NCBI GenBank assembly: GCA_025352585.1
Contig: JANXTD010000842.1
Span: 1-7,343, forward strand
Origin: Fimbriiglobus sp.
GTDB lineage: Bacteria; Planctomycetota; Planctomycetia; Gemmatales; Gemmataceae
Direction: 5' to 3'
Length of the DNA stretch: 7,343 nucleotides
The notes beneath the pieces are model-generated. The model saw only the letters and a list, made by a program, of their open reading frames with translations, did not search any database and was not told the DNA's origin. Within the stretch, counting starts at the first letter, position 1. Each line of letters starts with the position of its first letter. The position numbers and the translations under genes were made by a program. Of this stretch, positions 1 to 5,408 are shown piece after piece.

Positions 1-744
1 GCTGAACTCGGGGCCGGCGTGGACGGTCACGGCCGAGTGGCCGACGGGCGACAGGCCCTTTTGCGTGTTGTCGGCGACCCAACTGACCGGCTCCGGCCCG
101 GCGAAGACGCCGCCGGGGGCCGGCACCGCGCTCGGGCCGTCGAGCGTGACCAGCAGCGCCAGGCACGGCGCGAACTCGACCTTGCGCAAGCCGGCCAGCA
201 AGCCGTCGTCGAGTGTCAAGCCGCTGTCACTCAGGAGGGCGAGGCATTGCGGCACGGGCGGCGTGAGGATCAGGTCGCTGGCGCGGAACTGCTCGCCGGT
301 GTCGCACTCGACGAGCCAGCCGTCGGCCTCGGGCGTCAGCTTGACGACGCGCAGGCCGCTTTCGACTTCGAGGCCGGCGGCGAGGTGCTTGGCGATGCCG
401 GCCATGCCGTCGGTGCCGCGGAAGCGGGGGTAGTGTGCGTGATCCTTGCCGGCCCGCGCGCCGGTCGCGGGGAAGTCGTCGGCCCAGACGTCGGCCACGT
501 CGGCCGCCTGCCACGCCTCGACGGCGGTGCGGAAGTCGGGGTCGCGGGCGGTGAAGTACTGCGCCCCGTGGTCGAAGTGCAGCGTCGCCTCGCCGTCCTC
601 GACGCGCTTGGTGGCGAGCCGGCCGCCGACGCCGCGGCCCTTGTCGAGGACCAGGACGCGCCGGCCGGCGTCGGCCAGGGCGCGGGCCGCGGTCAGGCCG
701 CTGAGGCCGGCCCCGACGATCAGTGTCAAGGGTGTGTCACTCAT
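1..744 (-). CDS. Renalase-like NAD(P)/FAD-dependent oxidoreductase (COG3380 type), C-terminus cut by window edge
   Basis: The first 248 residues are present; the reading frame is open to base 1, so the C-terminus lies outside. Residues 8-16 form the FAD-binding GxGxxG Rossmann loop (LIVGAGLSG), followed by an acidic strand end (LVLDKGRG) and the GRGVGGRLATKR segment at 37-47, typical of bacterial renalase-like/amine-oxidase-type flavoproteins. FDHGAQYFTARDPDF (57-71) is another hallmark of this group. These enzymes bind FAD and oxidise NAD(P)H-type or amine-like substrates; the substrate here is unknown. Family members are usually somewhat over 300 residues, so perhaps a quarter is missing. 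There is no signal peptide, so it is probably cytoplasmic. The ATG at 744-742 overlaps the TGA of the upstream photolyase-like gene (ATGA), which indicates translational coupling; a GGGGAAG stretch lies about 15 bases upstream inside that gene. Family assignment is secure, exact activity is not. Confidence 0.9.
   Translation of the reverse strand, partial: MSDTPLTLIVGAGLSGLTAARALADAGRRVLVLDKGRGVGGRLATKRVEDGEATLHFDHGAQYFTARDPDFRTAVEAWQAADVADVWADDFPATGARAGKDHAHYPRFRGTDGMAGIAKHLAAGLEVESGLRVVKLTPEADGWLVECDTGEQFRASDLILTPPVPQCLALLSDSGLTLDDGLLAGLRKVEFAPCLALLVTLDGPSAVPAPGGVFAGPEPVSWVADNTQKGLSPVGHSAVTVHAGPEFS
212..231 (+). repeat. AGTGTC-N7-TGTCACT motif, copy 1
   Basis: AGTGTC at 212-217 and TGTCACT at 225-231 with a 7-base gap (AAGCCGC). 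It lies inside the renalase-like gene, antisense to it, encoding residues S172 to L177 or so. It shares a further AAG and CA with copy 2, so these two match as 9-4-9 bases. The outer parts are near-inverted (AGTGTC against AGTGAC), so it could be an imperfect operator. Confidence 0.45.
722..741 (+). repeat. AGTGTC-N7-TGTCACT motif, copy 2, at the operon junction
   Basis: AGTGTC at 722-727 and TGTCACT at 735-741, gap AAGGGTG. This copy covers codons 2-8 of the renalase-like gene and touches the stop codon of the photolyase-like gene. Read on the minus strand it includes CTTGACA, a -35-like hexamer, but it lies inside the coding region of the downstream gene, so a promoter there is unlikely to serve that gene. 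Confidence 0.45.
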
Positions 745-2078
745 GGGCGGGACTTCTTCCCCTTGGGGGCGTAACCGAGCACCTGCGGGGCGCACTGGTC
801 CCAGTAGCGGGAGAAGCGCCGCGGTTCCTCAGTGTATTCCGCGAGCACCGGCCGCGGGTAGTCGTTGACCGTGAAGGATTGGCGCAACGTCGCCGCCGCC
901 TCGCGGAAGGCCGCGTTCGGGCTGTCGGTCAGGTGGACCGTCGTCGCCCCGAGTTGCCGTGCGATCGCCGCCAAGTCGGTCGCCGGGTCGCCGATCGTGA
1001 CCAGCTTCACGGGGTTCGGCAGGCCGCGCATCAGCTCGACGACGCCGTCGAAGACGAACGCAAGCCGGTGGAACGCCCACGGCTCGCGCTTCAGGTCGGC
1101 CTCGTCGAAAGCGAACACGACGGCGGCGTCGGGGTTGGCCTTCAGCGCCACGTCCTCCGGCGAAATCGCCGCGTCGTGGACCCAGACGACCGACGCGCAC
1201 GCCGCCGACTCCGGGGACGGCGTCCGCACCGGGTCGCGCGGGGCGGGGAGTTTCGGCGGCTCGTGACGGCCGACCATTTGCAGCGGGGCGCGGCGGGCGT
1301 TGAAGAGATTCTCTTGCAGGTCGTCGTAACTCGCGCGGAACGGGCAGACGACGCGACAACTCTCGCAGTAGGCGTTGTTCGAGAAGCGGGCGATGTTCTC
1401 CTGGTTCATGAAGTACGGCTTCGACGAGAACGTGCTTTCGACCCACTGCCAGCTCGAGTTGTTGCTGGCCACGTCGCCGTCGTACAGGTACCGGCGGAAC
1501 AGCCGCGCCCCCTCCTTCCACGAGACGCCGCGGAAGTGGCAGAGGTACGCGGCGAACCACAAGCGCTGGTGGTTGTGCAGGTACCCGGTGTCGAAGAGTT
1601 GGTGCAGCGTGCCGTCCATGCAGGGCAGCCCCGTCGCCCCCGCGGCGATGTCCGGCGGGAGCCCGGTGCGGCGCTCGACGGGGTGCTTCGCGTTCTCGAG
1701 GTTGTCGTCGAGGCCGCGGCCGTGCCAGTCGAGGACTTTGTCGAAGAAGTCGCGCCAGGCGAGTTGCCGTAGGAATTCTTCACTTCGCGCCGGTTCCGTG
1801 GCGTAGCGAGTCTTGATGGCGTCGCGGACTTCGGTGATCGACAGCATCCCGTGCCGCAAGTAAGGCGACAGTCGAGAAGACGCCCCATCGACGAAGTTGC
1901 GCGAGCGGCCGTAGTCGGCGAGGTCGTAGCCGTGCAGCGTCGCCAGGGCCGCCGCGCGACCGCCGGGGACGGGGCCGCGGGTCGGCTCGCCGAGGAAACT
2001 CGTTGGCAAAGCGTCCGCCAGGAAGCGGTCGCGCTCAACCGGTGGCATGTCGAGGGCGGGGGACCAGTGCCAATTCAT
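741..2078 (-). CDS. Photolyase/cryptochrome-like flavoprotein with FAD domain first and antenna-like domain last; putative Fe-S site
   Basis: 445 residues. The class I-like photolyase FAD domain begins almost at once: SRLSPYLRHG (68-77), RQLAWRDFF (104-112), TGYLHNHQRL (164-173), VSWKEG (185-190), and GDVASNNSSWQW (201-212), where N206 and W210 match E. coli PhrB N378 and W382. W187 matches W359. After WQW the sequence turns FeS-BCP-like: SSKPY (218-222), then YCESCRVVCPF (237-247); with C153 this gives four candidate [4Fe-4S] ligands. A proline-rich linker (about 270-290) leads to a Rossmann-like tail (VVWVHD at 297, VVFAFDE at 320, IGDPATDL at 362, FSRYWDQ at 422) that resembles the usual N-terminal photolyase domain. 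The likely role is light-driven repair of UV-damaged DNA, or a blue-light sensor; lesion specificity is unclear because Q105 replaces the CPD-type Glu while N169 is CPD-like. The start is the ATG at 2078-2076, with only a weak GGAA upstream. First gene of an operon with the oxidoreductase. FAD domain certain; tail domain probable. Confidence 0.9.
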   Translation of the reverse strand: MNWHWSPALDMPPVERDRFLADALPTSFLGEPTRGPVPGGRAAALATLHGYDLADYGRSRNFVDGASSRLSPYLRHGMLSITEVRDAIKTRYATEPARSEEFLRQLAWRDFFDKVLDWHGRGLDDNLENAKHPVERRTGLPPDIAAGATGLPCMDGTLHQLFDTGYLHNHQRLWFAAYLCHFRGVSWKEGARLFRRYLYDGDVASNNSSWQWVESTFSSKPYFMNQENIARFSNNAYCESCRVVCPFRASYDDLQENLFNARRAPLQMVGRHEPPKLPAPRDPVRTPSPESAACASVVWVHDAAISPEDVALKANPDAAVVFAFDEADLKREPWAFHRLAFVFDGVVELMRGLPNPVKLVTIGDPATDLAAIARQLGATTVHLTDSPNAAFREAAATLRQSFTVNDYPRPVLAEYTEEPRRFSRYWDQCAPQVLGYAPKGKKSRP

Positions 2079-2138
2079 CGAGTGTTCCGGGGGAGGCGGC
2101 GGATTACGGGGCGTGGGGGCTTCGCGGTTACTCCGCGG

Positions 2139-2168
2139 TTGGGTAACTGGCGGCGCGGCCGCTATGAT
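2139..2168 (+). promoter_or_regulatory. Candidate sigma70-type promoter for ispH
   Basis: TTGGGT (2139-2144) and TATGAT (2163-2168) are separated by 18 bases. The -10 matches the TATAAT consensus at five of six positions and stands out as an AT-rich island in very GC-rich DNA; the -35 shares only the TTG. Transcription would start near 2175, giving a leader of about 25 bases. This is a match by eye, not a measured start. Confidence 0.5.
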
Positions 2169-2184
2169 AACCGCAACGGCACGC

Positions 2185-2192
2185 GGGAGGGG
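2185..2192 (+). promoter_or_regulatory. Ribosome binding site of ispH
   Basis: GGGAGGGG ends 8 bases before the ATG at 2201. It is the only strong Shine-Dalgarno sequence in the window; the other genes have weak sites or none. It fixes the ispH start, which also agrees with the conserved N-terminus that places the first cluster cysteine at residue 12. Confidence 0.75.
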
Positions 2193-2200
2193 ACGACGCG

Positions 2201-3133
2201 ATGAGGCTCATTCTGGCGAACCCGCGGGGCTTTTGCGCCGGCGTCAACATGGCCATCGAGAGCCTGGAGACGGCCATTGCCCACTTCGGCACGCCGATCT
2301 ACGTCTTCCACGAAATCGTCCACAACCGGCCGATCGTTGAGAAGTTCCGCGCCCGCGGCGTCGTCTTCGTCGACGGCCTCGGCGAAGTCCCCGACGGCAA
2401 GACGGTCCTGTTCAGCGCCCACGGCGTCTCCCCGGCGATCCGCCAGGAGGCCGCCGCCCGCAACCTGACCGCCATCGACGCGACCTGCCCGCTGGTGACG
2501 AAAGTCCACCTCGAAGCGATCAAGTACGCCCGCCAGGGCTACACGATCGTGCTGATCGGCCACGAGGGGCACGACGAAGTCATCGGCACGATGGGCGAGG
2601 CCCCCGCCGCGATCGTGCTGGTCGAGGACCTCGCCGACGTGGATGCGCTGACCTTCGGCCCCGACGCCAAGCTCGCCTTCCTGACGCAGACGACGCTGAG
2701 CGTGGACGAGACCCGCGGCATCATCGCCGCGCTTCGGGCCAAGTACCCGCAGGTCGTCGGGCCGAACAAGGACGACATCTGTTACGCCACGCAGAACCGC
2801 CAGGAGGCCGTCAAGGACCTCGTGCCCGAGGCCGACGTGGTCGTCGTGCTGGGGTCGCAGAACTCGTCGAACAGCAACCGCCTCGCTGAGATCGCCAAGC
2901 AGAACGGCAAGCCGGCGTACCTCATCGACACCGCCGCCGAACTCCGCCGTGACTGGTTCGAGTCGGGCGACACGGTCCTCGTGACGGCCGGGGCGAGTGC
3001 GCCCGAGGACCACGTCCAGGACGTGGTGACCTGGCTGCAAGCGACCTTCGCCGCGACCGTCGAGCACCGGACGATCCGCGAGGAGCACGTCAACTTCCCC
3101 TTGCCGCGCGAACTGCGTCTGCTGGTGCGTTAA
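2201..3133 (+). CDS. ispH: 4-hydroxy-3-methylbut-2-enyl diphosphate reductase (IspH/LytB)
   Basis: IspH performs the last step of the MEP isoprenoid pathway, reducing HMBPP to isopentenyl and dimethylallyl diphosphate with an oxygen-sensitive Fe-S cluster in the cytoplasm. The 310-residue protein has about the usual length. The three cluster cysteines are C12 (PRGFCAGV), C96 (ATCPLV) and C194 (DDICYATQNR). Substrate-binding residues are in place: H41 (VHNRP), H74 (SAHGV), H124 and E126 (HEGHDEV), TQTTLS at 162-167, the SSNSNRL loop at 222-228 and the GASAPE loop near the C-terminus. All key residues are present, so it should be active. It starts the rightward gene series and has its own promoter candidate and a strong RBS. 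The C-terminal ATVEHRTIREEHVNFPLP segment is typical of the family. Confidence 0.98.
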   Translation: MRLILANPRGFCAGVNMAIESLETAIAHFGTPIYVFHEIVHNRPIVEKFRARGVVFVDGLGEVPDGKTVLFSAHGVSPAIRQEAAARNLTAIDATCPLVTKVHLEAIKYARQGYTIVLIGHEGHDEVIGTMGEAPAAIVLVEDLADVDALTFGPDAKLAFLTQTTLSVDETRGIIAALRAKYPQVVGPNKDDICYATQNRQEAVKDLVPEADVVVVLGSQNSSNSNRLAEIAKQNGKPAYLIDTAAELRRDWFESGDTVLVTAGASAPEDHVQDVVTWLQATFAATVEHRTIREEHVNFPLPRELRLLVR

Positions 3134-3171
3134 CCCCCCGCCCCCCCGCCCCGTCGAAAGGCCCTCCCCCC
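3134..3171 (+). other. C-rich spacer between ispH and the DUF1080 gene (G-run tract on the minus strand)
   Basis: The 38-base gap has several runs of four to seven C on the plus strand, so the minus strand carries at least four G-runs close together, the pattern expected of a G-quadruplex. There is no hairpin followed by a T-run, so no intrinsic terminator is apparent. A weak AAAGG (3157-3161), 10 bases before the next ATG, is the only Shine-Dalgarno-like match. Confidence 0.55.
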
Positions 3172-3906
3172 ATGCGTCGCCTCACCGCTTTACTCGCGGC
3201 CCTCGTGTTCGCCCTCGTTCTGCCCGCGGGGGCGTCGGCTCAGTGGACGCTCGACGACAAGTTCAAGGCCGCCAAGCCCGAGGACTTGATCGACGTGAAG
3301 CCGACGGTCGCGCCCGAGGGGGCCGTCGTGCTCTTCGACGGCCAGGGCGTGGCGAAGTGGGCCAAGCGCGGCGGCGGCGATGTCAAGTGGCGGCTGCTCG
3401 ACGGCGGGGTCATGGAGGGCGTCAAGGGCCACGGCGACATCGTCACCAAGGAGCAGTTCTCGACCCCGTTGAAGCTGCACGTCGAGTTCCGCGTGCCGTA
3501 CGAGCCGGCCGGCGCGGGCCAGGGCCGCGGCAACTCGGGCGTCTACCTGCAAGGCCGCTACGAGCTGCAAATCCTCGACAGTTACGGGCTGAAGAGTGGC
3601 AAGAACGACTGCGCGGCGATCTACAACGTCGCCTCGCCGAGCGTGAACGCCTGCAAGGCCCCGACGGTCTGGCAGAGCTACGACATCGACTTCACGCCGC
3701 CGGCGTTCGACGGCAAGGCCAAGTCCAAGCCGGCCGCGATGACGGTGCTGCACAACGGCGTCAAAGTCCACGACGCCGCGCCCGTGACGACGGACAACAC
3801 CACCGCCGGGCTGGGCGGCGACCCCGCCACCCCTGGGCCGATCCTGCTGCAAGACCACGGCCACCCGGTGCAGTTCCGCAACGTCTGGCTGGTCGTCGCC
3901 AAGTAG
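3172..3906 (+). CDS. Secreted DUF1080 protein (3-keto-disaccharide hydrolase-like, LamG/concanavalin-like fold)
   Basis: 244 residues. The N-terminus is a clear Sec signal peptide: MRRL, a hydrophobic core (about 5-18), then AGASA with likely cleavage between A23 and Q24. The DUF1080 domain runs from about 50 to 243: GAVVLFDGQGVAKW (50-63), LLDGGVMEG (75-83), FRVPYEP (106-112), RGNSGVYLQGRYELQILDS (119-137), and ILLQDHGHPVQFRNVWL near the end, all recognisable family features. Members form a beta-sandwich and some hydrolyse 3-keto sugars or glycosides; planctomycetes encode many, mostly uncharacterised. Two cysteines (C147, C161) flank AAIYNVASPSVNA and could form a disulfide outside the cytoplasm. 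Its 38-base gaps on both sides are compatible with cotranscription. The substrate cannot be read from sequence. Confidence 0.93.
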   Translation: MRRLTALLAALVFALVLPAGASAQWTLDDKFKAAKPEDLIDVKPTVAPEGAVVLFDGQGVAKWAKRGGGDVKWRLLDGGVMEGVKGHGDIVTKEQFSTPLKLHVEFRVPYEPAGAGQGRGNSGVYLQGRYELQILDSYGLKSGKNDCAAIYNVASPSVNACKAPTVWQSYDIDFTPPAFDGKAKSKPAAMTVLHNGVKVHDAAPVTTDNTTAGLGGDPATPGPILLQDHGHPVQFRNVWLVVAK

Positions 3907-3944
3907 TGCCGGCCCCGCGTTCGCCCTCCCCACGAGACTTCGGC

Positions 3945-5405
3945 ATGTCGGTTGAGAGTCCCCGATCGACGCCCGGCGGCAGCCGCGAGCTGCTGGCGTT
4001 GGCGGTGCCGCTGGTGCTGAGTAACGGCTTCCTCACGGCCCAGATCACGCTCGACCGGCTGATGCTGAGCTGGTACGGCCCCAGCGAGGTCGCCGCGTCG
4101 TTCCCCGCCGCGATGCTGTTCTGGCTGCCGTTCGCGCTGTTCCAGGGCACGGCGATGTACGTGACCACGTTCGTGGCGCAGTACACCGGGGCCGGCCGGC
4201 CGCACCGCGTCGGCCCGGCGGTGTGGCAGGGGCTGCACTTCTCGCTGGCGGCCGGACTGGTCTTCACGCTGCTCTGGCCGGTCGCCCCGGCCTACGTCGC
4301 CGCCGGCGGCCACACGGAGTCGCTGCAAGCCCTGGAGACGGCGTACCTGCGGCCGCTCTGCTTCGCCGCGCTGCCGATGCTCATCACCGCCACGGTCGGC
4401 AGTTTCTTCGCCGGCCGCGGCTCGCCGTGGGCGGTGCTGGCGATCAACGGCGTCGGCACGGTCGTCAACGCGGCCCTGGCGTACCTGCTGATCTTCGGGC
4501 ACCACGGCTGCCCGCGGCTGGGCATCGAGGGGGCCGGCTGGGCGACGGTCGTCGGCTCCTGGGCCGCGGCGGTCACGGCCCTGGTCATGTTCTGGCAGCC
4601 CAAGTTCCGCCGCGCCTTCAACACCCTCGCCGGCTGGCACCCCGAGCGCGAACTTTTCGCCCGGCTGATGAAGTACGGCGGCCCGGCCGGCCTCCAGATG
4701 GCGCTCGACGTGTTCACCTTCACGGTCTTCACGATGCTCGTCGGCCAGATCGGCCCCGCGACGGCCGCCGCCGTGAGCATCGCGATTACCTTCAACTTGC
4801 TGACCTTCCTGCCGATGTACGGCATGGGCCAGGCCGTCGCGATCCTGGTCGGCCAGCGCCTCGGCGAGGGCCGCCCCGACCTCGCCGAACGCTCGACGAA
4901 TCTCGGCATGCGCTGGGCGCTCGGCTACATGGCGATCGTCGCCGTGATGCTGGTGACGTACCCCGGCCCGCTGATCGAGCTGTTCCGCACCAACCCCGAC
5001 CTCGCCGAGGGCGGCGCGGCGGACGCGGCGTCCGTGCCGTGGGAGGAAGTCGCCGTACTGATCCCGCCGCTGCTGGTGCTGATCGCCGTCTACTCGCTCG
5101 CCGACGCCGCCAACGTGGTCTACGCCTGCGCCCTGCGTGGGGCCGGCGACACCCGCTTCGTGACCTGGCTGACCTTCGCCCTGGCCTGGCCGCTGATGGT
5201 CGTGCCGACCTACGTCGTCGTCCAGATGGGCGGATCGGTGCTGCTGGCGTGGTGCTTCATCAGCTTCTACGTCCTCGTCATCGCGGTCTGCTTCTGGCTG
5301 CGCTTCCGCACCGGCCGCTGGAAGGCGATGCGCGTCATCGAGGCGGTCGTCATCGACGCGGAGCCCGAACCGGCCGAAGCGGGGCAAGTTACGGCGGCCC
5401 GCTAG
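3945..5405 (+). CDS. MATE-family multidrug/toxin efflux transporter (NorM-like)
   Basis: 486 residues with about twelve hydrophobic segments in two halves, usual for the family, which exports cations, drugs or metabolites across the cytoplasmic membrane in exchange for Na+ or H+. Diagnostic pieces are LDRLMLSWYGPSEVAA (36-51, with D37 in the first membrane segment region), FVAQYTGAGR (76-85), GSFFAGRGSPW (152-162), VGQRLGEGRPDLA (302-314) and the RGAGDTRF loop (398-405). A hydrophilic loop at about 350-368 (NPDLAEGGAADAAS) and an acidic, alanine-rich tail (471-486) are cytoplasmic or loop extensions. The start ATG at 3945 lacks a good Shine-Dalgarno, but the frame upstream of it overlaps the DUF1080 gene and encodes an Arg-rich shadow, so 3945 is the sensible start. 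Only 3 bases separate it from the next gene. Substrate unknown. Confidence 0.93.
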   Translation: MSVESPRSTPGGSRELLALAVPLVLSNGFLTAQITLDRLMLSWYGPSEVAASFPAAMLFWLPFALFQGTAMYVTTFVAQYTGAGRPHRVGPAVWQGLHFSLAAGLVFTLLWPVAPAYVAAGGHTESLQALETAYLRPLCFAALPMLITATVGSFFAGRGSPWAVLAINGVGTVVNAALAYLLIFGHHGCPRLGIEGAGWATVVGSWAAAVTALVMFWQPKFRRAFNTLAGWHPERELFARLMKYGGPAGLQMALDVFTFTVFTMLVGQIGPATAAAVSIAITFNLLTFLPMYGMGQAVAILVGQRLGEGRPDLAERSTNLGMRWALGYMAIVAVMLVTYPGPLIELFRTNPDLAEGGAADAASVPWEEVAVLIPPLLVLIAVYSLADAANVVYACALRGAGDTRFVTWLTFALAWPLMVVPTYVVVQMGGSVLLAWCFISFYVLVIAVCFWLRFRTGRWKAMRVIEAVVIDAEPEPAEAGQVTAAR

Positions 5406-5408
5406 CCG

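Larger units (their letters stand above)
2079..2200. promoter_or_regulatory. Divergent intergenic region between the photolyase operon and ispH, with operator-like repeats
   Basis: These 122 bases separate two divergent start codons and must hold promoters for both directions. Two nested repeats lie around 2123-2147: CGCGGTT occurs at 2123-2129 and 2134-2140 (start-to-start 11 bases, about one helical turn), and GTTAC (2127-2131) is inverted as GTAAC (2143-2147). They overlap the proposed ispH -35 box, where a repressor or activator could act. The leftward promoter is not clear: TATCAT (complement of 2164-2169) could be a -10, but no good -35 sits at the right distance. Regulator identity is unknown. 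Confidence 0.5.

Noticed and set aside
19..774. 251-residue plus-strand frame at the left end
   Set aside because: The minus strand here encodes a renalase-like flavoprotein with a GxGxxG loop; the plus frame is its low-complexity complement.
723..1772. 349-residue plus-strand frame opposite the photolyase-like gene
   Set aside because: Arg/Val-rich shadow with no recognisable motif, while the minus strand carries a clear photolyase FAD domain.
2162..3088. 308-residue minus-strand frame across ispH
   Set aside because: Antisense of a fully conserved IspH; composition is Asp/Arg/Val-rich with no domain.
3243..3944. In-frame upstream extension of the MATE protein by 234 residues
   Set aside because: This part overlaps the DUF1080 gene in another frame, is an Arg-rich low-complexity translation, and the MATE family start fits ATG 3945.
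3678..5387. 569-residue open frame on the minus strand opposite the MATE gene
   Set aside because: Its translation is Arg/His/Gln/Ala-rich with no domain, and it mirrors the strongly hydrophobic MATE protein; a typical antisense shadow in GC-rich DNA.
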